This document shows, one piece after another, positions 9,303-18,962 of a DNA stretch of 64,000 bases. The first letter of the stretch is position 1, and every line of letters starts with the position of its first letter. The position numbers and the translations under genes are program-made. This DNA comes from Sphingomonas leidyi (lineage in GTDB: Bacteria; Pseudomonadota; Alphaproteobacteria; Sphingomonadales; Sphingomonadaceae): assembly GCF_011761945.1 (NCBI RefSeq), contig NZ_JAASQV010000001.1, positions 1,922,001 through 1,986,000 on the forward strand. The letters run 5' to 3'. Under the pieces are notes generated by a model, which made no database searches, was not told the DNA's origin, and saw nothing but the letters and a program-made list of their open reading frames with translations.

Positions 9303-10826
9303 ATGACCTGGCTCCTGGACATACCCGGCGCTGCGCTGTTCGCGGCCGGCATCGCCCTCGCGGTGAGCAGCCTGGCGGCGGGAGAAGGCCCGTCCTGGGG
9401 CGCCGTGGCGCTGATCCTGGCGGGCGGGGCGATCCGCGCGGGGGCGGCGCTGCTGGCCCATGCCGTCGCCATCCGCGCGGCGCAGCGCGTGGTTGCGGGC
9501 TGGCGCGCGCGGATATTCCCGCGCCTGCTCGCCGGCCGGCTCCCCCGTCCGCTGCTCGCCGGGGAGAGCGCCGCGCTGGCGATCGATCACATGGTAGCGA
9601 TCGAGGCCTGTGAAGCGCGCTTTCGCCCGGCCCGCGCCGCGTCCGCCGCCGCACCGCTGCTCGTCGCCGCGATCGTCGCCTGCGCGAGCTGGGTGTCGGC
9701 GACGATCCTCCTGGTCACGCTCGTCCCGTTCGCGCTCGGCATGATCCTCGCCGGCAGCGCCGCGCGCCGCGCCGCGGAGCGCCAGCTCGCCGCGCTCGCG
9801 GGACTCTCCGGCCTGTTCGTCGATCGCATCCGCGCCCTGCCCATCATCCGCCATTTCGGCGCGGAGGACCGCATTGCCCGCCAGGTGGCCGCCGCGACCC
9901 GCGAAGCGGCGGACCGCACCGTCGCGGTACTGCGCGTCGCCTTCCTGTCCGGCGCGGTGCTGGAATTCTTCGCGGCGCTCTCGGTGGCGCTGGTCGCGGT
10001 ATATTGCGGCTTCGCGCTGCTCGGGCTGCTGCCCTTTCCGCCGCCCGAGAAGCTCTCGCTCGGCCACGCCTTCTTCGCGCTGGCCATGGCCCCGGAATTC
10101 TACCTGCCGATGCGCCGCCTGGCCGCCGCCTATCACGAGAAGCAGCTGGGCAACGCCGCCATGGCCGCGCTGGCGGATGTCGAGGCGCCGGCGCCTGCCC
10201 CGCCCGCGGCGGCGCGCTTCGACGGCCTGCGCGTCGTGCAGCTCGCCATCGCCTGGCCGGGCCTGCGCATCGGCCCGATCGGCTTCGAACTCGCTTCGGC
10301 CGACCTCGTCGCGCTCACCGGCCCCACCGGCAGCGGCAAGTCGAGCCTGCTCGCCGCCATCGCCGGCCAGGTCGCGCCGGCGGGCGGCGCCGTCACCACC
10401 GCGCGCGGCGACGCACTCGACCCTGCGGACATCGCCTGGGCCGCGCAGACGCCGTTGCTCCTTCCCGGCACCCTGGCGGAGAACATCGCGCTTGCCCGCT
10501 CCGATGCGACGCCGGAGGAGATCGCGCGGGTCGCCGGGCAGGTCGGCCTGGACGCCGTGATCGCCGCGCGCGGCGGGCTGGGCCTGATGCTCGATCATCG
10601 CGGCTCGGGCCTGTCGGGCGGCGAGCGGCGGCGGATCGGCCTGGCCCGCGCGCTGCTCTCGCGCCGGCCGCTGCTGCTCTGCGACGAGCCCACTGCCGAT
10701 CTCGATCGCGCGAGCGCGGCGGCGATCGTCGCGCTGCTGCGCGAAGTCGCGGCGGAACGCGCGGTGCTGGTGGCCACGCACGATCCCGCCCTGGCCGCCG
10801 CCGCGCGGCTGGTGGTGGCGCTGTGA
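9303..10826 (+). CDS. cydD: Cytochrome bd assembly ABC exporter subunit CydD
   Basis: 507 residues: a six-helix ABC exporter membrane domain (about 1-300) followed by an ATPase domain with Walker A GPTGSGKSS, signature LSGGERRRIGLARALL and Walker B LLLCDEP. CydDC exports glutathione/cysteine and binds haem, and is required for assembly of cytochrome bd, which fits its divergent position next to cydABX. The membrane half is somewhat short for the family. It overlaps cydC by a GTGA stop-start. Confidence 0.92.
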   Translation: MTWLLDIPGAALFAAGIALAVSSLAAGEGPSWGAVALILAGGAIRAGAALLAHAVAIRAAQRVVAGWRARIFPRLLAGRLPRPLLAGESAALAIDHMVAIEACEARFRPARAASAAAPLLVAAIVACASWVSATILLVTLVPFALGMILAGSAARRAAERQLAALAGLSGLFVDRIRALPIIRHFGAEDRIARQVAAATREAADRTVAVLRVAFLSGAVLEFFAALSVALVAVYCGFALLGLLPFPPPEKLSLGHAFFALAMAPEFYLPMRRLAAAYHEKQLGNAAMAALADVEAPAPAPPAAARFDGLRVVQLAIAWPGLRIGPIGFELASADLVALTGPTGSGKSSLLAAIAGQVAPAGGAVTTARGDALDPADIAWAAQTPLLLPGTLAENIALARSDATPEEIARVAGQVGLDAVIAARGGLGLMLDHRGSGLSGGERRRIGLARALLSRRPLLLCDEPTADLDRASAAAIVALLREVAAERAVLVATHDPALAAAARLVVAL

Positions 10827-12415
10827 GCGCACTCGCCCTCGATCCCGCCGGCCGCCGCTGGCTGCGCCGCGCGCGCATCGCCGCGATCCTCGCCGCGCTC
10901 GCGGGGGTGCTGCTGCTCGCGGTCTCGGGCTGGTTCCTCACCGCCGCGGCGCTGGCCGGCACGGCGGGCCCGATGGCCGCGCTCGGCTTCAACTATCTGA
11001 TCCCCAGCGCCGCGATCCGCGGCCTCGCGATCCTGCGCACCGCCGGCCGCTATGGCGAGCGGCTCTTCTCGCACCAGGCTGCGCTGGGCGCGATGGCGGC
11101 CCTGCGCGCCGGCCTGTTCGCCAGGCTCGCCGCGCAGGACGGCCGTACCGGTCCGGACCTTGCCGGCGGCGATGCCAGCGCCCGGCTGATCGGCGATATC
11201 GATGCGCTGGAGGAACTGATCGTCCGCGAGCCCGTCCGCTCGGCGAGCTGGGTCGCGGCGGGCGCCGGCGTGCTGCTGGCCGGGCTCGCGGGCTGGGCCG
11301 CGGCACTGGCGCTGCTGCTGCTCCTCGCCGCGCTGCCGCCGCTGCTCGATCGCGCCGCACGCCGCCTCACCCGGCAGCCGGCGCACGATGCGGCCGAAGC
11401 GCTCGGGGCGCTGCGCACCCGCTATGTCGAATATGCCGCCGCCCGGGCCGAAATCGCCGCCTATGGCCTTGCCGATCGCGTGACCGGCGACCTGTCCCGC
11501 TTCGCTGCCGATCTCGATGCCGCGCGGGCACGCCTGCATCGCGGCGAGGGCGTGATCGCGGCGCTGCTCGCCGGCTATGCCGCGCTGGCGGTGGCGCTGG
11601 TGCTGCGCCTCGCCGACGCGCCCGCGCCGCGCGTCGCCCTCGCCTTGCTGGTGGCCGCCGGCGCAGTCGAGGCGATGGCCGGCCTGGCGCGCACCGCCTT
11701 CCGCCGGGCCGGGGTAGCCGCGGGCCTGCGCCGGCTCGACGCCCTCCTCGCCTTGCCCGAACCCGTTGCCGCACCGGCTTCCACCGAAGCGATGCCGCTT
11801 CGCCTGGGCGGGCTCGATCTCGCGCCGGGGGCACGGGTCGCGGTCACCGGCCGCTCGGGCTCGGGCAAGACCGTGCTGCTCGAAACGCTGGCCGGGCTGC
11901 GCGGGGCCGCGGTCGATGCGGCCGTCGGGGGGCTGGCACCCGCCGCCTGTTCCGGCGCGATGCTCCGCGCCCAGTTTGCGCTTGCGCCCCAGGATCCGGC
12001 GCTGATCGCCGGAACGATCGCCGACAATCTCCGCCTGGCCCGCCCCGGCGTCGACAGGGAGTCGATATGGGCCGTTCTGCGCGTCGTCGCGCTCGAGGAT
12101 CGGATCGGGGGCTTTCCGGAAGGGCTCGATACGCGCCTGGGCGAGGCGGGCGGAACCCTCTCCGGCGGCGAGCGCAAGCGCCTTTCCCTCGCCCGCGCGC
12201 TGCTTGCCGGCCGCCCCTGGCTGTTGCTCGACGAGCCGACCGAAGGGCTTGATCCCGCGACGGAATCCGAGATGGTTGCGCGGCTCGACGCCTGGCTGGC
12301 GGCTTCCAACACCGGCCTGGTCCTCGTCTCGCACCGCCGCGCGCCGATTGGGCTGGCCGGAAATGTGGTGGCGATCGAGGATATCGCGACAAGTCCTTGC
12401 CGAACAAGGGTTTGA
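10823..12415 (+). CDS. cydC: Cytochrome bd assembly ABC exporter subunit CydC
   Basis: 530 residues from a GTG start overlapping the cydD stop (GTGA). It opens SALALDPAGRRWLRRARI, then the CydC-typical LLLAVSGWFLTAAALAG and the FNYLIPSAAIRGLAILRTAGRYGERL block, an ABC membrane domain, Walker A GRSGSGKT, signature LSGGERKRLSLARALL and Walker B WLLLDEP. Partner of CydD in periplasmic thiol export. The long upstream open frame inside cydD is a shadow; the GTG is the position expected for a coupled heterodimer. Confidence 0.92.
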   Translation: MSALALDPAGRRWLRRARIAAILAALAGVLLLAVSGWFLTAAALAGTAGPMAALGFNYLIPSAAIRGLAILRTAGRYGERLFSHQAALGAMAALRAGLFARLAAQDGRTGPDLAGGDASARLIGDIDALEELIVREPVRSASWVAAGAGVLLAGLAGWAAALALLLLLAALPPLLDRAARRLTRQPAHDAAEALGALRTRYVEYAAARAEIAAYGLADRVTGDLSRFAADLDAARARLHRGEGVIAALLAGYAALAVALVLRLADAPAPRVALALLVAAGAVEAMAGLARTAFRRAGVAAGLRRLDALLALPEPVAAPASTEAMPLRLGGLDLAPGARVAVTGRSGSGKTVLLETLAGLRGAAVDAAVGGLAPAACSGAMLRAQFALAPQDPALIAGTIADNLRLARPGVDRESIWAVLRVVALEDRIGGFPEGLDTRLGEAGGTLSGGERKRLSLARALLAGRPWLLLDEPTEGLDPATESEMVARLDAWLAASNTGLVLVSHRRAPIGLAGNVVAIEDIATSPCRTRV

Positions 12416-12425
12416 CTCGGATCAA
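12412..12425. promoter_or_regulatory. FNR/FnrL box upstream of hemN
   Basis: TTGAC-TCGG-ATCAA differs from the FNR consensus TTGAT-N4-ATCAA at one base. It begins inside the last codon of cydC and lies 36 bases before the hemN ATG, a natural place for activation of an anaerobic or microaerobic gene. Coproporphyrinogen dehydrogenase genes are classical FNR/FnrL targets, so this is the stronger of the two boxes in the window. Confidence 0.6.
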
Positions 12426-12461
12426 GGCGCTCCCGGCCCCGGCATGCGCAGGGAAGGCGCC

Positions 12462-13784
12462 ATGTGGACCTATCATCCCGACCTGCTCGCCACCGCGGTG
12501 CCGCGCTACACCAGCTTTCCCACGGCGGCGGAGTTCGGCGACGATGTCGGCCCGGCCGACATGGAGCATGCACTCGCCCGGGTGCATGAAGACGAGCCGG
12601 TCTCACTCTATCTCCATATCCCCTATTGCCATGAGATCTGCTGGTATTGCGGCTGCAACACCGGTGCCGCCAATCGCGCCGCGCGCGTCGCAACCTATGT
12701 CCAACGCCTTGGCGAGGAAGTGGATCTTGTCGCGGCCAGGCTCGCGGGGCGCGGCCGGGTCACGCGTATCGCCTGGGGCGGCGGCAGCCCCAACGCCTTG
12801 GTCCCCGCCCAGTTCGACGCGCTGATGCACCGTATCCGCGACGCCTTTGCCTGCACGCATGCCACCGTCTCGGTCGAACTCGATCCGCGCGGCTTCGACT
12901 GGGGCTGGGCCGAGTGCCTCGCCCGCAACCGCGTGACCCGCGCCAGCCTCGGCGTGCAGACCTTCGCGCCGCACATCCAGCACGCGATCGGCCGCGTCCA
13001 GCCGGTCGAGGCCATCGCCTGCGCCATGGGCCGCCTGCGCGCCGCCCGTATCGAGTCGATCAACTTCGACTTGATGTACGGCCTGCCCGGCCAGTTCGCC
13101 GCCGACCTGGAGGAGACCCTCGACATCGCGCTGTCGATGCGGCCCGAACGTTTCGCCGTGTTCGGCTACGCCCATGTCCCGCACCTGTTGCCCCGTCAGC
13201 GCCGGATCGACGCGACCCGCCTGCCCGGCCCCGCCGCGCGCTTCGCCTTGGCGCGGCAGGCACATCGGCATCTGCGCGACGCTGGCTATGACCCGATCGG
13301 CTTCGACCATTTCGCGGTACCGCAGGATGCGATCGCGCGTGCCGCGCGCAGCGGAACGCTGCGCCGCAACTTCCAGGGATTCACCGAGGACCAGTCCGAA
13401 GTGCTGATCGGCCTGGGCGCTTCGGCGGTCAGTGCGTTTCCGGGTGCGTTGCTGCAGAACGAGAAGCGTGCCGGCCGCTATCACCTGTGCCTTGCCAAGG
13501 GCCGGCTTGCCACCGCGCGCGGCATCCGGCGCAGCCCGGGCGACCGCCGCCGCAGCGCGATCATCGAAGCGCTGCTCTGTCGCGGTGAAGCGGAATGCAC
13601 GGGCCTGAGCGACTTGTCGGACACCCGCGCTCGCCTTGCATGTTTCGAGGAGCGCGGGCTGCTCGCATGGGCGGGAACACGCCTGCTCCTCGACAGGAGC
13701 GCCCTCCCCTATGCCCGCGCCGTAGCCGCGGCCTTCGATCCCTGGCGCGCCGCCAGCGCCGCCCGATTCAGCAGCGCCGTCTGA
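12462..13784 (+). CDS. hemN: Oxygen-independent coproporphyrinogen III oxidase (HemN-type radical SAM)
   Basis: 440 residues from the ATG at 12462 (GGGAAGG upstream; a Met six codons earlier is also possible). The HemN form of the radical-SAM cluster motif is present (YCHEICWYCGCN, Cys-x3-Cys-x2-Cys-x-Cys). It is preceded by LYLHIPY and followed by the glycine-rich WGGGSPN, FDLMYGLPGQ and the C-terminal HemN region with GFDHFAVPQD and RNFQGFTED. The Cys pattern and the FxGFTED block separate true HemN from HemW look-alikes. It converts coproporphyrinogen III to protoporphyrinogen IX without oxygen, which makes sense beside a high-affinity bd oxidase. Confidence 0.92.
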   Translation: MWTYHPDLLATAVPRYTSFPTAAEFGDDVGPADMEHALARVHEDEPVSLYLHIPYCHEICWYCGCNTGAANRAARVATYVQRLGEEVDLVAARLAGRGRVTRIAWGGGSPNALVPAQFDALMHRIRDAFACTHATVSVELDPRGFDWGWAECLARNRVTRASLGVQTFAPHIQHAIGRVQPVEAIACAMGRLRAARIESINFDLMYGLPGQFAADLEETLDIALSMRPERFAVFGYAHVPHLLPRQRRIDATRLPGPAARFALARQAHRHLRDAGYDPIGFDHFAVPQDAIARAARSGTLRRNFQGFTEDQSEVLIGLGASAVSAFPGALLQNEKRAGRYHLCLAKGRLATARGIRRSPGDRRRSAIIEALLCRGEAECTGLSDLSDTRARLACFEERGLLAWAGTRLLLDRSALPYARAVAAAFDPWRAASAARFSSAV

Positions 13785-13819
13785 CCCGCGGCTTCGCTGG
13801 GGCGGTATGGCGAGGCGAA

Positions 13820-13849
13820 ACAATGGGCCACCCGCGGGCGGCCCATTGT
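13820..13849. terminator. Bidirectional terminator hairpin between hemN and the TonB receptor
   Basis: ACAATGGGCC ... GGCCCATTGT is a perfect 10-base stem with a 10-base GC-rich loop (itself partly palindromic, CCCGCGGG). It lies between the convergent stops at 13784 and 13881. It starts with AAAC and ends in GTCC rather than a T-tract, but its placement argues for shared termination. Confidence 0.65.
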
Positions 13850-13880
13850 CCATTGCATCTCCTGCGATGCGCGATCGTGC

Positions 13881-16724
13881 CTAGAAACTATAGCTCAGGT
13901 TCAGCGAATAGACCCGGCCCGTTTCGATATAGCCGCCCTTGCGATCGTTGGAGAGATAGGCCGGCCGCTGGCTGGTCGTTGCCCAGTAGGTATGGGCGTT
14001 CAGCAGGTTCTCGATCGACGCACCGATCGCAACATGCTTGCCCAAGGTATAGCCGAGCATCAGGTTCATCTTGGACACGGGCTGGATATAGGTATCCGGC
14101 CGGCTGGAGCGCAGGTCATACAGCTTGTCGCCCGTGTAGTTATAGTTGAGCGCCGCCTGGAATCCGCCGTGATTGTAGAACAGCTCGACATTGTACATGA
14201 GGCGCGGCGCCTGCGGCATGCGCTGGCCACGCCACTGGCCGTTCACGAACACCTTTGCCTGGGCCCGCTGGAGCGTGATGTTGCCGCCGACGCCCAGCCC
14301 GTCGAACAGTCCCGGCAGATCGCGGAAACTGTACCGACCGACCAGCTCGATGCCATAGACGTCGCCCTTCCCGCTCGTATCCAGCGTCGAGGTCTCCACG
14401 CCGTTCACCTTGATCGGGCTGCTAGTTCCCCAGACGTTGAGGTCGCCGCCCGCATTGGTGGTACCCGTCGAGAACAGCACATGGTTGATGCGCTTGTAAT
14501 AGGGGCTGATCGAGAAGAAGTCGGTGCCCTCTCCCTTCAGCTCGACCGACGCATCGACGTTCCAGGCCGTCTGCGCGTCGAGATTGGGATTGGGAATGAA
14601 CACCGACAATGTGCCGTCGTCGCTGAGCGAAACCTCCGTCGGCCCGAGCAGCAGGTCGAAGGCCGGGCGCGAATAGCTGCGGCGAACCGAAGCGCGATAG
14701 ACGACGCGATCGCTCGGGCGATAGCTGGCGATCACGCTCGGCAACCACTGGTTGTAGCTGCGCGCCGTGGTGACGAAGCCGTTGCCCGTCTTTTCGTTGC
14801 TCTGCCAATAGGTGCCCTCGAAGCGGTTATGCTCGAAACGCACGCCGGGAATGACCGTCAGATCGCCGGTACGGAACGTTGCCATGGCATAGGCGCCGAT
14901 GCGCTGCTCCTTGCCGTCGAGCCGGTTCTCCTTCAGCTTGACCGGGTTGAGGCCGGCGAGCTTCGGCGTCGACAGGCGGCGAACCTGGTCCTCGATGAAT
15001 TTGGTATCGAGCAGCTTGATCGGCACCTGCGCGGAATTGTGCATGAAGCCGCCCAGCATCTCGCCCGGAATAGCCGCCACCGACGGCCCTTGCGCGTCGT
15101 AGCGCGGGGCGTTGCTGCCATTGGCGAGCGGGAAGTAATATTGGAGCGCACCGTCGTCGCCCAGGCTGTTCGCATAGCGCTTGGTCCCTTCCGCCTTGGC
15201 GCCGGCCGCGATCGATTCGAGCCCCTGATCGGCCAGCTTCCAGGTCGCGTCGAGCTGCCCTTCCAGGCGGCGCTCCCAAGTATTCTCGAACTGCTGCGTC
15301 ACATACCATTGTTTCAGCGTCGAGAGATTGAGCAGGGCCGCGCGCGCCGCGTCGGTCAGCACCACTTGCGGGCTGGTGCGATCGCCGATGCTGGTCACCA
15401 TCCGCGTGATCGCTAGGCCGCTATTGTCCGCGGTGCCGATATAGGGCTTCCCGGCGAAGCCCGACTGGATGCGCAGCGGATAGTCCTGCTCGCCGCGCGA
15501 ATAGGCGGCATGATAGTCGAGCGTGAGGTCGCCGATACGCGACTGGCCGCCGAACTTGGTCGAGAACAGCTCCTGGTTGGAGTGCTCGGTACGGAAATAA
15601 TGGGTGGCGGTCAGTCCATAATCGGCGCGGAATCCCGCCGCGTCATAGGATCCCGTATTGCCGGGATTGGGGTTGATCTGGCCCGGCGCGAGATCGGTCT
15701 GGCGCAGCGCCGTCTGGTCCATCCAGCTCTTGAGCTTGTAGCGGCCATAGGTGGTGTACGAATAGAGATCGAGATCCTCTCCCTTCCAGTCGAGGTTCAG
15801 CGTGCCGCCCAGCCGCTCGATCCGATTGCGGAAGACGTTCCACTGCACGCCGCGCGGAGAGATATTGTCCAGATTGTCGCGGATCATGCCGGGAATCTTG
15901 TTGTCGTACTTCTCCCAGTCATGCTGCATCGCGGTCGATTCACCCAGCGTGTGCTTCAGGCCGTAATAGACCGACGCATAGATGCCGAGATTGCCGAGAC
16001 GCTGCGCCGTTTCGATCTGCGCCGTGCCGCCCCACGGATTCTGCCCGCGTGCCGCGGCGCGGCCTGCGACCTGGCCCTGCGCGCGGATCTGCACATGGCC
16101 GGCCGGCAGGTTGAAGGCCGAAGCGGTGCGCAGGTCGATCACGCCCGCGATCGCGTCGCCATCGAAATTCGCGGTCGGCGCCTTGTTCACGCGCGCTTCG
16201 GCGACGGAGAAGGGCGACAGCAGGTTCATCGAGATGGCGCGGGTGCGCGCATCGGTCTGCGCGAGGCGCACGCCGTCGAGCATATAGGCATTATAGGCAG
16301 TATCGAGCCCGCGGATCGACAGATACTGCGCCTCGCCCGTCGCCGCCGCATTGCGCGACTGGTCCACGGAAGAATTGACGCCCGGCAGGCGCGTCAGCAG
16401 GTCCGCCAGATTCTGTTGCGGCTGCGCGCGCAATTCCTCGCCCGAGATGATCGAAACGAACGAAGAACTGCGGATTTGCGCGTTCTGCGTGTCCTGAACG
16501 GCGTGACGGCGGCCGTTGACCACGATGTCGTCGTCCTGCTTCTCGATCCGGTCCTTGTCCTGGTTCCCGCTCCGGTCCTGATCCGGTGCAGGGACGGGGT
16601 CGGCCGGCTTGATCGTCTCCGGGCCGACCGGTGCTGCCCAGGCCGGGCCAGTGGCGAGCAGCGCCATCGCCGTGCCGGACAGAAGATACAGCGCGCGAAG
16701 ATGTGCCGTCGAGATGGTCATCAT
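13881..16724 (-). CDS. TonB-dependent outer-membrane receptor next to phosphatase/phospholipase genes
   Basis: 947 residues. A leader peptide ends near PAWAA, followed by an Asp/Lys-rich linker, a TonB-box-like DDIVVNGRR and a plug domain (about 75-200) with LADLLTRLPGVNSS, SIRGLDTAYNAYMLDGVRL and VIDLRTAS. The beta-barrel ends in an aromatic C-terminal strand (VYSLNLSYSF). It belongs to the long Caulobacter/sphingomonad receptor class. Its ligand cannot be read from sequence. Divergence from a phytase-like phosphatase and proximity to two phospholipase C genes suggest a phosphorylated organic ligand such as an inositol phosphate or headgroup ester. Confidence 0.93.
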   Translation of the reverse strand: MMTISTAHLRALYLLSGTAMALLATGPAWAAPVGPETIKPADPVPAPDQDRSGNQDKDRIEKQDDDIVVNGRRHAVQDTQNAQIRSSSFVSIISGEELRAQPQQNLADLLTRLPGVNSSVDQSRNAAATGEAQYLSIRGLDTAYNAYMLDGVRLAQTDARTRAISMNLLSPFSVAEARVNKAPTANFDGDAIAGVIDLRTASAFNLPAGHVQIRAQGQVAGRAAARGQNPWGGTAQIETAQRLGNLGIYASVYYGLKHTLGESTAMQHDWEKYDNKIPGMIRDNLDNISPRGVQWNVFRNRIERLGGTLNLDWKGEDLDLYSYTTYGRYKLKSWMDQTALRQTDLAPGQINPNPGNTGSYDAAGFRADYGLTATHYFRTEHSNQELFSTKFGGQSRIGDLTLDYHAAYSRGEQDYPLRIQSGFAGKPYIGTADNSGLAITRMVTSIGDRTSPQVVLTDAARAALLNLSTLKQWYVTQQFENTWERRLEGQLDATWKLADQGLESIAAGAKAEGTKRYANSLGDDGALQYYFPLANGSNAPRYDAQGPSVAAIPGEMLGGFMHNSAQVPIKLLDTKFIEDQVRRLSTPKLAGLNPVKLKENRLDGKEQRIGAYAMATFRTGDLTVIPGVRFEHNRFEGTYWQSNEKTGNGFVTTARSYNQWLPSVIASYRPSDRVVYRASVRRSYSRPAFDLLLGPTEVSLSDDGTLSVFIPNPNLDAQTAWNVDASVELKGEGTDFFSISPYYKRINHVLFSTGTTNAGGDLNVWGTSSPIKVNGVETSTLDTSGKGDVYGIELVGRYSFRDLPGLFDGLGVGGNITLQRAQAKVFVNGQWRGQRMPQAPRLMYNVELFYNHGGFQAALNYNYTGDKLYDLRSSRPDTYIQPVSKMNLMLGYTLGKHVAIGASIENLLNAHTYWATTSQRPAYLSNDRKGGYIETGRVYSLNLSYSF

Positions 16725-16834
16725 TGCTTACCCCCAAAGAAACTGGATCGGCAGCGGCACCTTGCCCGCCGCCGCCGGCCGGCTAGGGGCGGCCAATTAC
16801 GCATTGATGACAAAATGACCGTATCAATTAATTT

Positions 16835-16842
16835 TTGACCAT
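16835..16842. promoter_or_regulatory. TTGACCAT motif between TonB receptor and phosphatase (DeoR operator candidate)
   Basis: TTGACCAT occurs here, with related ATGACCGT (16815-16822) and ATTGACCC (16895-16902) copies in the same divergent region. Its reverse complement ATGGTCAA sits directly upstream of the DeoR gene at 18963-18970. A motif shared by a regulator's own promoter and the neighbouring divergent promoter is the usual sign of an operator. The spacing is irregular, so this is tentative. Confidence 0.4.
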
Positions 16843-16913
16843 ATCCTTGGGGATCAAATCGATTTCATCGCGTCATCGATCGCAATGTCATCAAATTGAC
16901 CCTTCGGGGCCGC

Positions 16914-18137
16914 ATGGGTTCGCGAATGATTCTCATGGCCCGCCCCCTCCTCGCCCTCTTCGCCGGCGGTGCCATGCTGCTCCCCGGCCCCGCCCTTTCG
17001 GCCTCGTCGCGGCCGAAGGGGCTTGCCGTCGAGCGAGTCGTGATGGTCATGCGCCATGGCATCCGGGCGCCGCTTGGGGGCGAAGTGCCGGACGGCACGC
17101 GCACCGCCGCGCCCTGGCCGCGATGGCCGGTGGAGGAGAGCCGGCTCACGCCGCACGGCATACGCGCGCTCGAGACGATCGCCGCGGCCGATCGCCAGCG
17201 CCTCATCGTCCAGCGCGTCCTGCCCCGGAACTGCGCCGCGGCCGGCACGATCCGCATCCGGACCAACGTCTCCGACCGGACGATCGCCAGCGGCGAGGCC
17301 TATGCGCGAGGCATTGCGCCGGGCTGCGGCCTCGCGCCGGAGCATCTGGGGGCGAGCGCGATCGACCCCATCTTCGAGCCCCTGCGCGCCCGCGCCACGC
17401 GCTTCGATGCGAACGAAGCCGTCGCCGCGATCGAGCGGTTCACCGGCGGGATGGCGGCGCTTGCGAGCCGGCATGCCGCCGCGATCGCATTGCTCGACCG
17501 CGTATTGGGATGCGCGCCACGCAACACGGGCTGCACGCCGGCATTGCCGGCGCAGGTCCGCCCCGCGCCGGATGGCCATGGGATCGAACTCCAGGGCCCG
17601 ATTCGCGACACCTCCGGCATCGCGCAGGTGCTGCTGCTGCAATATGTCGAGGGGCTACCCCGACGGGACATTGGCTGGGGGCGCGCCGATCCTGCCACGC
17701 TCGTCCGGCTCGGCGCGTTGCACGCGGCACTGTTCGACGTCTTCACGCGCTCGCCCTATATGGCCTCGCATCAGGCCTCGATCCTCGGGCGGCATGTGCT
17801 GGAGACGCTCGCCGACCCGGCAGGCCCGCGCATCGAAGTGCTGATGGGCCACGACACCAACGTCACCGCGCTGGCGGCCGTCCTGCGAACCAGCCTGTCC
17901 GCACCGGGCTATGCGATGGACGACGTACCACCCGGCGCGGCGATTCTGATCGAGCAGTTGCGCGATCGGGAATCGGGGCGTCGATATGTCCGCCTTTCCT
18001 ATCGCACCCAGTCGCCGGAGGTGCTGCGCCGCGGCGGCTCGGCCGCGTCGATCGGCGCGCTGAAGATGGGGGGATGCGCACGCCTCTGCCCGGCCGGCCG
18101 CTTCGACAGGATATTGCGCAGCCGTCTTGCCGAATGA
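16914..18137 (+). CDS. Secreted histidine acid phosphatase (phytase/AppA-like)
   Basis: About 407 residues from ATG 16914 (in-frame starts at 16926 and 16935 also fit, and ribosome sites are weak). A leader peptide ends near ALSA. The branch-2 histidine phosphatase active site follows: MRHGIRAP (RHGxRxP, His48), with the C-terminal acid motif LMGHDTNVTAL (HD). WPRWPVEESRLTPHG and NVSDRTIASGEAYARG are typical of the AppA glucose-1-phosphatase/phytase family. It hydrolyses phosphomonoesters in the periplasm; phytate, inositol phosphates and sugar phosphates are all possible. It is divergent from the TonB receptor with shared TTGACC-type motifs. Confidence 0.9.
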   Translation: MGSRMILMARPLLALFAGGAMLLPGPALSASSRPKGLAVERVVMVMRHGIRAPLGGEVPDGTRTAAPWPRWPVEESRLTPHGIRALETIAAADRQRLIVQRVLPRNCAAAGTIRIRTNVSDRTIASGEAYARGIAPGCGLAPEHLGASAIDPIFEPLRARATRFDANEAVAAIERFTGGMAALASRHAAAIALLDRVLGCAPRNTGCTPALPAQVRPAPDGHGIELQGPIRDTSGIAQVLLLQYVEGLPRRDIGWGRADPATLVRLGALHAALFDVFTRSPYMASHQASILGRHVLETLADPAGPRIEVLMGHDTNVTALAAVLRTSLSAPGYAMDDVPPGAAILIEQLRDRESGRRYVRLSYRTQSPEVLRRGGSAASIGALKMGGCARLCPAGRFDRILRSRLAE

Positions 18138-18146
18138 GCACGCCGC

Positions 18147-18908
18147 TCAGGCCGTCACCCATTCCGTCCGCGTCAATACCGCATCATAGCCATCGGGCGG
18201 CGGGCAGTCGGCAACCACAAGGTCGACCGACTGGAAGTCCGCGACGCTCAGCGTGCCATATCGCCCGAATTTCGAGGCATCGACGGCGATCAGCACGCTT
18301 CGCGCCCGCGACACCATCAGCCGGCAGACCCGCGCCTCCCCGGCATGATAGGAGGTGAAGCCGTGATCGAGGTTCACGGCCTCGACCGAGATGATGGCGA
18401 GCGAAGGCGTGGACAGCGACAGGAAGTCGGTCGCCGTCTGATCGAAACAGGCGCGATAGTCATAGTCCATCTCGCCACCGGCCAGCAGGACCCGGTTGCC
18501 GTTGCGCCCGCCAAGCTCGGTCGCCACGCCCACGGCATTGGTGACGACCGTGAGGTCGCGATGGTCGCGCAGGGCCTGGGCGACATAATGGCCGGTCGTA
18601 CTCGCATCGATGTAGATCGTCTGCCCATCCGCGACGAGCGGCGCGACGGCGCAGCCGATACGGCGCTTCGCATCGGCATTGCGCTGGAGCCGCACCGCGA
18701 ACGATCCCTCGGTCTCGACGCGCGCCAGCCGAACCGTGCCGTGCGCACGCATCACCTGGCCGCCCGGTTCCAGCGCGCGGATCTCCCGCCGGATCGTTTC
18801 GTCCGACACGTCGAGCGCCTTGGAGAGCGCCGGCACGCTCCACACATCGCCGGCAGCCAGCAGTTCCAGCAACCTTTGCTGCCGGCGAAAACGCTTGGTC
18901 ATCATCAT
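18147..18908 (-). CDS. DeoR-family transcriptional regulator
   Basis: 253 residues from the first of a run of Met codons at 18908; an ATG at 18962 is possible but would abut the putative operator. The N-terminal DeoR helix-turn-helix reads KRFRRQQRLLELLAA then VPALSKALDVSDETIRREIRAL. The C-terminal sugar-phosphate sensor domain has IYIDASTTGHYVAQAL, LTVVTNAVGVATEL and the VDASKFGR motif. Such repressors respond to phosphorylated sugars or polyols. Flanked by phosphatase and phospholipase genes, an inositol- or glycerol-phosphate effector is attractive but inferred. It is convergent with the phosphatase, 9 bases apart. Confidence 0.9.
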   Translation of the reverse strand: MMMTKRFRRQQRLLELLAAGDVWSVPALSKALDVSDETIRREIRALEPGGQVMRAHGTVRLARVETEGSFAVRLQRNADAKRRIGCAVAPLVADGQTIYIDASTTGHYVAQALRDHRDLTVVTNAVGVATELGGRNGNRVLLAGGEMDYDYRACFDQTATDFLSLSTPSLAIISVEAVNLDHGFTSYHAGEARVCRLMVSRARSVLIAVDASKFGRYGTLSVADFQSVDLVVADCPPPDGYDAVLTRTEWVTA

Positions 18909-18962
18909 TCCATGGTTGGGAGGCCGAGTGCCGGAGCGCCGCAAGCTAGCGCACACGGACAA

